From Pseudokineococcus marinus (GTDB lineage Bacteria > Actinomycetota > Actinomycetes > Actinomycetales > Quadrisphaeraceae): a DNA stretch of 64,000 nucleotides. The stretch covers positions 310,001 through 374,000 of the forward strand of contig NZ_JBBHZZ010000004.1 of the NCBI RefSeq assembly GCF_037482405.1, in the 5' to 3' direction. Of this stretch, positions 39,012 through 46,657 are shown piece by piece; positions within the stretch are counted from its first letter, which is position 1, and every line of letters begins with the position of its first letter. Under the pieces are notes generated by a model that searched no databases, was not told the origin of the DNA, and was given only the letters and a program-made list of their open reading frames with translations. A program made the position numbers and the translations under genes.

Positions 39012-39863
39012 ATGGACAGGCCCGCAGACCTCGTGGCGGCGTGGCGGCTCCTGGCCGTCGCGCTGGTCATCGTGGTCCTCTCCCAGCTCCTCGGCATCCG
39101 CCGCATCGAGGTGGGGATCGGCACCATCCTGCTGCTGCCGCTGCTCTACGCCTTCCTCGCGGGGCTGGTGCTCAACCCGAGCATCACCGGCCGGGTCGGA
39201 AAGGTGTTGGGACGCCGTGAGGTGCGGCTCGCGTCGCCGCTCATCATCGTGGCGATCCTGCCGTTCATCGCCCGCTTCGGGACGACGATCGGCCCCGACA
39301 TCGAGGCGGTCATCGCCGCCGGGCCGGCGCTGCTGCTGCAAGAGCTCGGCAACCTCGGGACGATCGTCCTGGCCTTCCCCGTCGCCGTGTACCTGCTGAA
39401 GCTGCGCCGCGAGGCTGTCGGGGCGACGTTCTCCGTCGCCCGCGAGCCGAGCCTCGCGATCATCGCCGACCGCTACGGCCTGCGCGGCCCCGAGGGCGCC
39501 GGCGTCCTGGCCGTCTACGTCGTCGGCACGCTCGTGGGAACCATCGTCTTCTCGGTGATGGCGAGCTTCGTCGCCTCGCTCGACGTCCTCGACCCCCGGG
39601 CGCTGGCCATGGCCTGCGGGGTGGGCAGCGGCTCGATGATGGCCGCCTGCAGCGGCGCGCTCGCGGCCACGCTGCCGGAGATGGAGGACACCATCCTGGC
39701 CTTCGCCGGCACGAGCAACCTCCTCACCTACGCGACGGGCATGTATGTGACGCTCTTCGTCGCCCTGCCGCTCGTCGAGTGGATGTACCGCAAGGCCCAC
39801 CCCGAGGACACCCGCGCCGCGGCGACGCCGGCGGCCACGAGCGACGAGGAGGGCGCCCGATGA
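39012..39863 (+). CDS. DUF3100 family membrane protein
   Basis: 283 residues, about eight hydrophobic segments. The N-terminal VVLSQLLGIRRIEVGIGTILLLPLLYAF is typical of DUF3100 proteins. Later features are GVGSGSMMAACSGALAATLPE and FAGTSNLLTYATGMYVTLF, resembling the re-entrant pore loops of small-molecule carriers. A GGAGGAACCGC ribosome-binding site precedes the ATG. It ends by overlapping the following small membrane-protein gene (ATGA). Placed downstream of two dehydrogenases for hydroxy acids, it is most likely half of a two-part carrier for an organic acid; no substrate is known for this family. Confidence 0.75.
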   Translation: MDRPADLVAAWRLLAVALVIVVLSQLLGIRRIEVGIGTILLLPLLYAFLAGLVLNPSITGRVGKVLGRREVRLASPLIIVAILPFIARFGTTIGPDIEAVIAAGPALLLQELGNLGTIVLAFPVAVYLLKLRREAVGATFSVAREPSLAIIADRYGLRGPEGAGVLAVYVVGTLVGTIVFSVMASFVASLDVLDPRALAMACGVGSGSMMAACSGALAATLPEMEDTILAFAGTSNLLTYATGMYVTLFVALPLVEWMYRKAHPEDTRAAATPAATSDEEGAR

Positions 39864-40354
39864 GCGCCACGCCGGTCGATGACGTCGAGGACACCCAGGA
39901 CGAGCGGCTGTCCCTGCCGAGCGAGATGACGGCGCTGCTCGCCGTCCTGCCCCTCGGCTGGGCCGCCCAGCTCATCGCCACCGACCTGTCCGCCCTGCGC
40001 GCGGCCGCCGGCGTGCTGGCCCTCGGGCTCATCGCTGTGATCGGCATCCTGCTCACCCGCGCCCTGCCGTTCCTGCGGTTGCCGAGCGTCGCCTGGGTCT
40101 CGCTCGTCGGCATCGTCGCGAGCCTGCCGATGCTCCCCTGGGGCGAGGCCGTGGTCGGCGTGGTCGGCGAGATCGACTTCCTCGCCCTGTCCGTGCCGTG
40201 CCTGGCCTTCGCCGGGCTCGCCATCTCCCGGCGGGAAGTGGCCATCGCCAAGACGTCGGGGTGGAAGCTGCTCGTCGTCGGGGTGCTCGTGCTGATCGGG
40301 ACGTTCATCGGGTCGGCGCTCATCGCGGACGTGACGCTGCCGTTGCTGGAGTGA
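39860..40354 (+). CDS. Small membrane protein partner of DUF3100
   Basis: 164 residues with a charged N-terminus (about 22 residues) and four to five transmembrane segments: TALLAVLPLGWAAQLIA, VLALGLIAVIGILLTRALPF, VAWVSLVGIVASLPMLPW, IDFLALSVPCLAFAGLAI and LLVVGVLVLIGTFIGSAL. The ATG overlaps the DUF3100 stop by 4 nt, so the two proteins are made together and probably form one complex. I do not recognise a named family. It is the last gene of the RpiR-linked operon. Confidence 0.72.
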   Translation: MSATPVDDVEDTQDERLSLPSEMTALLAVLPLGWAAQLIATDLSALRAAAGVLALGLIAVIGILLTRALPFLRLPSVAWVSLVGIVASLPMLPWGEAVVGVVGEIDFLALSVPCLAFAGLAISRREVAIAKTSGWKLLVVGVLVLIGTFIGSALIADVTLPLLE

Positions 40355-40490
40355 GGGCGCTCGGCGCGCGGCGGCGGGTGACGGCCTCGCCGACCTGTCG
40401 GCCGCCTCGGCGCACGACGATCCATGGATCCGGACAGGACGCTGTCGAGAAGCGCTGACGACCTGACGGCGCTCGTGATGGGCTCGCCCT

Positions 40491-41111
40491 GTGCTCGCTG
40501 ACGAGATCGCCGACCGCTGGCCCCGCCTCTTCCACATGGCCGAGGCGGGGTCGTGGCCGTCGATCCAGCGTCACGGCCTGCTCTCCACGCAGGCGCTGTG
40601 CGACCTCTACGACGTCCGGCAGCCGCACCGCGACGACCTCCTCGCGCGCAAGCGCCCGCAGTCGGTGCAACTGGCCCACACGGAACACGGGACGGCGTGG
40701 GTCCGAGACAACAAGCCGATCAACGAGACCGTGCTGCGCCGGACGCTCGTCGGCATGGACGAGGCGAGCTGGTACCGAACACTCAACAGCCGCGTCTTCT
40801 TCTGGCTCAGCGAGGAGCGGCTCGCCAAGTTGCACGCCGCTTACCGCGGGCGCAGGCACGACCTACTCGTCGTCAGCACCGCGAAGCTGCTCGCCGCGCA
40901 CGGCGGCGAGGTGGAGCTGTGCCCGCTGAATAGCGGCGCCGTCCACGCCGGCGCTGTCGTGACCCGCGGGGCGGAGACGTTCCGTCGCATCGCCGACTAC
41001 CCGTGGGAGGAGCGTCGGCGCATCACCCGTCGTGAGCCGGTGGTCGAGCTGACGGTGCCGTACGCCGTCCGGGACATCGCCGACCTCGTCGAGGACGTCC
41101 GCGCCCTGTGA
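40491..41111 (+). CDS. DUF7002-like protein with DarT/ART-type N-terminal motif
   Basis: 206 residues. The N-terminus FHMAEAGSWPSIQRHGLLST (about 14-33) matches the pattern of DUF7002-like proteins and resembles the opening of DarT-type ADP-ribosyltransferase folds (H, then IxxHGLL). Later VFFWLSEERLAKLHAAYRGR and DLLVVSTAKLLAAHG fit a small alpha/beta enzyme. There is no signal peptide. It is 60 bp upstream of an OGG-fold glycosylase in the same direction and opens the defence-like island. An NAD-dependent modification role is inferred from the motif only. The GTG start lacks a clear ribosome-binding site. Confidence 0.62.
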   Translation: MLADEIADRWPRLFHMAEAGSWPSIQRHGLLSTQALCDLYDVRQPHRDDLLARKRPQSVQLAHTEHGTAWVRDNKPINETVLRRTLVGMDEASWYRTLNSRVFFWLSEERLAKLHAAYRGRRHDLLVVSTAKLLAAHGGEVELCPLNSGAVHAGAVVTRGAETFRRIADYPWEERRRITRREPVVELTVPYAVRDIADLVEDVRAL

Positions 41112-41171
41112 GAGACGAGCGACCACTATGAAAGCTGCTCATGGCGGACTGCCACGTGCGAATGTCCCCCG

Positions 41172-41849
41172 GTGCCCAGCCTGGAGAGCCTCGAAGCACT
41201 GCCGACCCGCACCCAGATCGACGCGCACTCCGTGCGGTACCGCCCGCAGTGGTGGAGGACGCGGGTGCCCTCGACGTGCTGGCCGACGTCACTCGACGGC
41301 CTTCCCGCTGACGAGCACAAGCCACGCTGGCACCGCATCAGCCGGAGCGACGTCGCGCACCTTGCTGCCGACCACACCGCCCCCGGACGCGTCCGCCTGC
41401 TCGTGGCGGCCTACGTCTGGGGCACCGGCTCCAGCGGCTTCCTGTTCGGCCGGAACACCCGCTGGCTCAAGAGCGACCTTGGCGACGTCGGCGGCCGCCT
41501 CACGTCCGCCGCGCACGTTCTGCTAACGCAGGGCGCAGGCGCCGCTTACTCCTCGATGCTCCGCGGCGGCGACAACGCCGTCGCCTACGTCGGCCCCGCC
41601 TTCTTCACGAAGTACCTCTACTTCACAGCCTCCGGCGTGACCGTCCCTGGCCCTCGCCCGCTCATCCTCGACCGGCGCGTCGCGAGCGCCCTGCGCAGCC
41701 ACACCGACCTCGGCACCAGCAAGCAGGGGTGGTCCGTCGCGGAGTACGAGGCCTACCTCGCACGGGCCTCGGCCTTCGCCGATCGGCACGGCGTCGGACC
41801 GGACGCCGTCGAGCTCGCCCTCTTCCGCGCCGGCGGCTCACGCACCTGA
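41172..41849 (+). CDS. 8-oxoguanine DNA glycosylase (OGG)-fold protein
   Basis: 225 residues. The core RVRLLVAAYVWGTGSSGF, FGRNTRW, GPAFFTKYLYF (about 141-151) and PLILDRRVASAL (about 163-174) matches the OGG-fold family: a helix-hairpin-helix-like segment with a Lys (K147) where base-excision glycosylases have the catalytic Lys, and an Asp (D167) further on. It is much shorter than OGG1 and lacks the N-terminal domain. Such proteins probably excise modified bases. The gene is next to a DUF7002-like gene and convergent with a helicase-nuclease, overlapping it by 12 nt. A role against modified phage DNA is inference. Confidence 0.72.
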   Translation: MPSLESLEALPTRTQIDAHSVRYRPQWWRTRVPSTCWPTSLDGLPADEHKPRWHRISRSDVAHLAADHTAPGRVRLLVAAYVWGTGSSGFLFGRNTRWLKSDLGDVGGRLTSAAHVLLTQGAGAAYSSMLRGGDNAVAYVGPAFFTKYLYFTASGVTVPGPRPLILDRRVASALRSHTDLGTSKQGWSVAEYEAYLARASAFADRHGVGPDAVELALFRAGGSRT

Positions 41850-43718
41850 GACGAGCCGCTTGAGCGCCACCTGCAGCTCCGGGTCGACGGCGTAGACGAC
41901 GGTGCCGGCCATCCCCCGCGTCAGCAGCACCTTGTAGACGTGCCGCACGAGGCGGTCGAAGTCCGCGTCGGTGACGGCCGTCCGCGACCGGAAGTCGGGG
42001 TCCTTGTTGGCGGACCGGTCCGTGCGCAGGGCGCCCTCGCGCCAGACGAGGTCGTGGCCGAGGATGACGCCGTTCCAGTCGTACTCGAAGCCCTGCGCGG
42101 TGTAGACACAGCCCACTTGGCCGAAGCCGCCCTCTTCGGTGGCCCACAGGGCGGAGGCCGGAGCACTGCCGATCCGGCGGTCGCCCTTGAGGTTCCACGG
42201 CCGGGCCCACGAGCCGACCTGCACATCGGGCACCAGCGTCCCGTCACGGCGCGGATCGCTCCAGGGCCAGCAGTAGCCGGCGGTCATCCGCGCGCTGCGT
42301 CCCTTCGCGAGCCGCTCGGCGAGGAAGCCCTCCATCTCGGCCGGGGAGTCGGCGACGCGCAGGTCGAAGTCGGTCCCCCGCCACGCCCTCGGACCGGTGT
42401 CCGTCAGGCCGAGCAGGTCGCGGACCCACCGGACATAGGTGTCGCTGCCGCCGCAGCGGAACTGGTCGGCGAGGTCGACCTCGACCACCCGGACGGCGTG
42501 GGCCCGGGCGTACTCCCGGATCGCCTCGACGGACCCGATCTCTCCCGGCCGCACGACCTGGTTCTCGTCGAGCAGGAGCACCGGGACCCGCGCCGCGGAG
42601 ACCAGCTCGTCCAGCTGCGGCCGCCCGGTCCGCCGCTCGGCCGGAGTCCAGCGCGACTCCGAGGTCCGCCGAATTCGGTGGGCCTCGTCCATGACGAGCA
42701 CGTCGAGACCGTCGGGCTCGGCCTCCATGTAGCTGTTGAAGTACGTGAAGAGGCTCTTGGTGCGGGAGCTGCCGCGACCGGCAACCTTGCGCAGCGTCTG
42801 CGTGAAGGACCGCGAGCCGGTCGCGTGCAGCGTCCGGTAGCCGCGCCGCGCGAGCTCACCAAGCAGCGACAGCGCGACGACGCTCTTGCCCGACCCCGGA
42901 CCGCCCGTCACCACGACGACGGTCTTGCCGCGGCCACGGCGAGCCCGCTCCACCTCGTGCAGCACCGTCCGGTAGGCCAACTGCTGGTCGGCGAGGAGGG
43001 TGAAGTGCTCCCGCTGCTGGATCTCCTCCGCGGCGACGGCCAGCAGCGTCCGCGACGGGCGAGCCGCACTGGCCGAGAGCTGCTCCGCGGCGGCCTTGCC
43101 CGGCGAGGGAGCCAGATGCTCGCGGAGGTAGCCCAGCCACTCGTCACGCTGGTCTCCCCCAAAGATGCGGCTTGCGGGGAGCGTCGGCGAGCTAGCCATG
43201 TCGGCCGCCCGCGCGTTGTGGACGTAGGCCGCACCGCGGACGAGGTCGGGAGCCTCGTGGAGCGTTTCGGTGAAGTCGACGAGGTACTCGCGGTAGCCGT
43301 CGACCTGCAGCAGCGGGTGAAGCCGCGGCTCGTGGACGTCGGGGACGGTGACGAGCGCTCGGTCCTCCTCGTACGACGCGAAGGACGACCACTGCTTCAG
43401 CTCCACGGCTACGTACGACGGGTTGCCCGTCCGCGGATGCGTCCCAGCGAGGACGGCGTCGATGCGGCGGCTCGTCAACGGCAGCCGGTACTCGAGCAGT
43501 ACCTGGACATCGCCCAGCCCGGCGTCGTGCAAGTCGCGCACGAGAACGGGGATGCTGGCTCGCCACGAGCGCGCCTCAGCAGACGAGGCTCGGTGGCCGG
43601 CGTGCCGCTGCAGCTCGCCGTCGAGCTCGACGACGACGTCACCCGAGGTCACGGCGTCCATGAGATCGGACGCCGAACGGCGGAGCAGAGCAGACACCAG
43701 ACCCGCCCGAGGCAGCAC
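41838..43718 (-). CDS. PD-(D/E)xK nuclease-DUF2075 helicase fusion
   Basis: 626 residues. The N-terminal quarter contains LLEYRLP...RRIDAVLAG...YVAVELKQW: E76, D87 and E106-x-K108 form a PD-(D/E)xK nuclease signature. The C-terminal DUF2075 ATPase has Walker A TGGPGSGKSVVALSLLG (271-287), Walker B LDVLVMDEAHRIRR (338-351), LLLDENQVV and VGCVYTAQGFEYDWNGVILG. Such proteins are found as helicase-like members of defence islands and near Schlafen-type proteins. It is convergent with the OGG gene. It probably acts on DNA or RNA in the cytoplasm. The GTG at 43718 is uncertain, since no clear ribosome-binding site precedes it. Confidence 0.85.
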   Translation of the reverse strand: MLPRAGLVSALLRRSASDLMDAVTSGDVVVELDGELQRHAGHRASSAEARSWRASIPVLVRDLHDAGLGDVQVLLEYRLPLTSRRIDAVLAGTHPRTGNPSYVAVELKQWSSFASYEEDRALVTVPDVHEPRLHPLLQVDGYREYLVDFTETLHEAPDLVRGAAYVHNARAADMASSPTLPASRIFGGDQRDEWLGYLREHLAPSPGKAAAEQLSASAARPSRTLLAVAAEEIQQREHFTLLADQQLAYRTVLHEVERARRGRGKTVVVVTGGPGSGKSVVALSLLGELARRGYRTLHATGSRSFTQTLRKVAGRGSSRTKSLFTYFNSYMEAEPDGLDVLVMDEAHRIRRTSESRWTPAERRTGRPQLDELVSAARVPVLLLDENQVVRPGEIGSVEAIREYARAHAVRVVEVDLADQFRCGGSDTYVRWVRDLLGLTDTGPRAWRGTDFDLRVADSPAEMEGFLAERLAKGRSARMTAGYCWPWSDPRRDGTLVPDVQVGSWARPWNLKGDRRIGSAPASALWATEEGGFGQVGCVYTAQGFEYDWNGVILGHDLVWREGALRTDRSANKDPDFRSRTAVTDADFDRLVRHVYKVLLTRGMAGTVVYAVDPELQVALKRLVSGA

Positions 43719-43826
43719 GAAGGGACTCGTGCGGGTGGTGGGCGCCTCGCTGCACCGCTGCCACGGTGCGGCGGTGCCAGTCGGGCCGCTGAAGCAGGCT
43801 AGCCAGGCGATGAGCCCGACTCGAGG

Positions 43827-44681
43827 TCAGGGCTTCGATTGGGCCGCGTGGTAGTCCGCGTTGTGCCGCGCTAACAGGGTCGCCTCCGGCCTGTCCGACG
43901 GTGACGCCGGCATCGACATGCAGTGACCCTCGAGCGTGCGGTATTCAGGCGCCACGACCTTCGGCGCGACCATCACCTCGCCGGTTGGCAAGACGGTGAG
44001 AAGGTGCGCATCGAAGAGGGCATGAATGTCCCGCCTGAGCAGCATGCCGTTCCACACCTCGTTGCTGTGCGGCCCCCTGTAGCGTTCAATGTGGGCTGCT
44101 TCGAGCGCCTCTCGGTCTGATGTACCCGTGATCGCGCATGCCCCCTTGTACGCCAAGTCAAGAGTCGACCGAAAGCGGTCTTGGCCCTCTCGGACAGTCC
44201 TCAACATGACGCGGTAGCGCAGTCGCTGCCCCTCCGGGATCTGGCGGTACAGCGACTGCTCCAGAGACGACAACGCCGACTCCGGTTCGGCCGAGAAGTA
44301 CTGCCGCCACGGCAAGGCCGCCTCGTCGGACATCCGCGGCCATGAGTGCACCGGCTGGGTGATGCCCGATGCGTCCCGCAGTTGGCCGTATGAGGGATTG
44401 CCTTTCTGAGGGACGCGCTCAGCCACCACCTGCATGGACCACAACCACTTGTACCTACCGGGTTCCGGCCACGGTACTTCAGACAACGAGCTCGGGTGGC
44501 GCGGGCGCTCTTCGGCAACGGTCCAGGCCAGGAGGCCGACGGGCGCCTGCCAGATGAAGACGTCGTCCCCCGGGCGGACGCCACCAGCGTTTCCCCCCGA
44601 TCCCATCAGGCTGTGGCGCTTGCAGATTTCCCAATTTGTGGGGCCGTAGGTCTCGTTGAAACTGGCCACCCAAGCAGGCAC
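43827..44681 (-). CDS. EVE/PUA-like domain fused to HNH endonuclease
   Basis: 284 residues. The N-terminal part (about 1-95) has TNWEICKRHSLMG, GVRPGDDVFIWQAPVG and YKWLWSMQVV, the pattern of EVE/PUA-like domains that read modified bases in DNA. The C-terminal part (about 180-240) has CAITGTSDREALEAAHIERY, EVWNGMLLRRDIHALFDAHL, an HNH_2-type nuclease with the His of AAHI, the Asn of WNG and the His of DIHALFD. This domain order suggests a modification-dependent (type IV-like) restriction endonuclease. AGGGAG precedes its GTG start. Base composition is lower in GC than the flanking metabolic genes, consistent with acquisition. Confidence 0.83.
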   Translation of the reverse strand: MPAWVASFNETYGPTNWEICKRHSLMGSGGNAGGVRPGDDVFIWQAPVGLLAWTVAEERPRHPSSLSEVPWPEPGRYKWLWSMQVVAERVPQKGNPSYGQLRDASGITQPVHSWPRMSDEAALPWRQYFSAEPESALSSLEQSLYRQIPEGQRLRYRVMLRTVREGQDRFRSTLDLAYKGACAITGTSDREALEAAHIERYRGPHSNEVWNGMLLRRDIHALFDAHLLTVLPTGEVMVAPKVVAPEYRTLEGHCMSMPASPSDRPEATLLARHNADYHAAQSKP

Positions 44682-44996
44682 AGGTGCTCCCTGGCGGGAT
44701 CACCTCGGGTGGTGGCATGCCGGTGCAGGGAGCCAGTCGGGTCGAGGTTCGAAGTGTGCGCGCGCCACTCGGCGCTAGGCGAGGCTCGTCCCGGAAGAGG
44801 CCTGTCGATGCCTTCGGGCAGCATAGGCAACCAGTACGTGCTGCGTGCTCCGCCTGTCCGGTAGCGATGTACATCGGAGCGGGAGGCACCCACCGCACCC
44901 GCTCGCCCCAGTGGAGGACATCGTCTGGGCGCCGCTGATCAAGGCGACGCCCCGCACACGGGGCTCAATCCACGGCTGCGTCTCTCGCAAGAAGCC
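44682..44996. other. Gene-poor interval in the acquired island
   Basis: About 315 bp with lower GC than the surroundings and several short overlapping open frames on both strands, none with a recognisable protein, ribosome-binding site or codon bias. I see no repeat, tRNA or attachment site. It probably holds the promoter of the EVE-HNH gene at its left edge and otherwise degraded sequence. Confidence 0.5.
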
Positions 44997-45533
44997 CTAC
45001 GCCAGGACGGCCACTGCAGGAGCGCTCGTGCAGCGAGATGTACGTGACGAACGGTGACCAAGGGGACGCAGGGTGGCGGCGGACAGAACTCCGTTATGGA
45101 GCGGCTCCCTCGAGGCCATGCTGGAGTCACTACCCCGGGGGTCAGGGTCCAAGGCTTGGTCCGGGCGCAGCAGATCACGGTCCAGGCTCTCGGGGGCGAC
45201 GCGGTCCTCCTCCTTGAGGAGGGAGCCCGCAACGTTCTGATCGGTGGCGGGACGACCAGCCAGCAGGGCCGCGAGGACACGATCCGGCGTCTCGGCGCAC
45301 CGCTCGCGAACAGCGGTGGGGTCGACAGCCAGGTGGAAGGCGTTCGAGCCTTCGCGCGTGCGCACCATCGGCGGTCTGGTGGTGACGACCTGCGTGCGGT
45401 CGTCGTCCCGCCAGGTCACCTGCGCCATGACCGTCGACTCCGGGTCCTGCGGCGGCTGCCCGATGACGTCAGCGATCCGCGCGGGTCGACTTCCAGCGCC
45501 GGGCTGGATGACGAAGTCCGCTGCAGTCACCAC
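44997..45533 (-). CDS. Hypothetical protein, possibly degraded at its C-terminus
   Basis: 178 residues, family not recognised. The first 125 or so codons show the strong GC3 bias of real genes here (VTAADFVIQPGAGSRPARIA, then VMAQVTWRDDDRTQVVTTRP). The last 50 residues lose that bias and become Ser/Arg-rich, as if a frameshift had put the 3' part out of frame. It may be the remnant of a longer gene whose 3' end is lost in the low-GC interval. No start signal stands out before the GTG. Confidence 0.4.
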   Translation of the reverse strand: MVTAADFVIQPGAGSRPARIADVIGQPPQDPESTVMAQVTWRDDDRTQVVTTRPPMVRTREGSNAFHLAVDPTAVRERCAETPDRVLAALLAGRPATDQNVAGSLLKEEDRVAPESLDRDLLRPDQALDPDPRGSDSSMASREPLHNGVLSAATLRPLGHRSSRTSRCTSAPAVAVLA

Positions 45534-45620
45534 GGAAGGCTAGGGCGGGCAGCCGTGACCGCTAGGCCGTGCAGGCGGCGCTGACCGCGGTGGTCGCGGG
45601 CACGTCGCGCCTCCGGCACC

Positions 45621-46454
45621 GTGGCAGCCGTGCCCCTCCGCCGCCTGAGCACCGAATCCCGCGCCGCCGCCGACGCCTACTTCACCGAGTGGGTCATCGG
45701 CGGGGCGCGGACGCTGGAGGCCTTCGCCCGCCGCCTCGCCGACGACGGTGGGCCGGCCGACCACCTCGACGGGACTCCCGCAAGCCTCACGCCCGTCTTC
45801 ACCTGGGTCGTCGAGCACCTCGTGCTCGTGACCGACGAGGTGGTCGACGACGGCGACCTCCCGCCGTGGTGCGCGCCCGGCCCGGTCACCGGTCCCAGCG
45901 GCGAGCTCGACCCGGCGTCGGCACGGCTCGCTGACGGGCTCGCGCGCTACTTCGGGGAGGTCCTCGTCCGGCACGTGCCCGGCGCTCGCTGGCTCATCGG
46001 CGACGAGCCACGGCACCGGAAGACCTACATCGACCAGCAGTGGCCGGTCGTCGCCGGCCACCTTCTGGCGATCAACCCCCTCGAGGCCCGAGGGCTCGCA
46101 CTCAAGCTCGCCGGGCAGCCGGTGGAGCGCCGGCGGTACGGGTGGCTGCAGGAGAACGCCGAGCGCTACATCGAGATCGGCGCTCAGGGCGGTGCACCGG
46201 ACGAGCCCGCATGGACCGTCGACGCGGTCGACGCCGAGAGGGTGCCCGGCGAGGGATGGCGCTGGGAGGTCGGCCTCGACGACGACCTCGCCGCCGACGA
46301 CGACCGGACCGCCGCACTGACGACGACCCTCGCGCTGCTGCCCGGCGCCACCGCCGTCGAGGTGGAGGACCGCGGCGCCTGGCTCGTCGCCGGCGACGTC
46401 GACCGCGCCGCGCTCGAGGCGGCCGTGCGCGGCTGGGCGGCTGCCCGCCGCTGA
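45621..46454 (+). CDS. Hypothetical protein
   Basis: 277 residues, no recognised family, no export signal. Acidic C-terminal half (GLDDDLAADDDRTAALTT) and a repeated AVEVEDRGAWLVAGDVDRAAL-type end. RYFGEVLVRHVPGARWLIGDEP in the middle is well organised and GC3-rich, so the gene is probably real. Its GTG start at 45621 has an alternative GTG 9 nt later. It stands alone between the defence-like island and the peptide importer and could be a cargo gene of the island. An immunity or cytoplasmic accessory role cannot be told from the sequence. Confidence 0.6.
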   Translation: MAAVPLRRLSTESRAAADAYFTEWVIGGARTLEAFARRLADDGGPADHLDGTPASLTPVFTWVVEHLVLVTDEVVDDGDLPPWCAPGPVTGPSGELDPASARLADGLARYFGEVLVRHVPGARWLIGDEPRHRKTYIDQQWPVVAGHLLAINPLEARGLALKLAGQPVERRRYGWLQENAERYIEIGAQGGAPDEPAWTVDAVDAERVPGEGWRWEVGLDDDLAADDDRTAALTTTLALLPGATAVEVEDRGAWLVAGDVDRAALEAAVRGWAAARR

Positions 46455-46657
46455 GCCACGGGCGGAGCACCGCGCCCCAGGACGCCCGGCGCGCGCCCTC
46501 CAGGACCTGCCGGTCACCGCCGTCGCGCTCAACACGACGGATGCGCGCCCGAAGACCCCACACCGGGCGGATCAGTCCTAACGTCGCCGCGAGCCGGGGG
46601 GCTCGGCGGCCGGACGCCGTCGTGCAGCAGACCGACGACACGGCGGAGGTCCTCCTG

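Noticed and set aside
40491..41849. DarT/DarG toxin-antitoxin pair
   Set aside because: The second gene is not a macrodomain (DarG) but an OGG-fold protein, and the first only shares the opening motif with DarT.
44997..45584. Plus-strand frames antisense to the 178-codon ORF
   Set aside because: They show no codon bias or domain, while the minus frame has clear GC3 bias in its first 125 codons.
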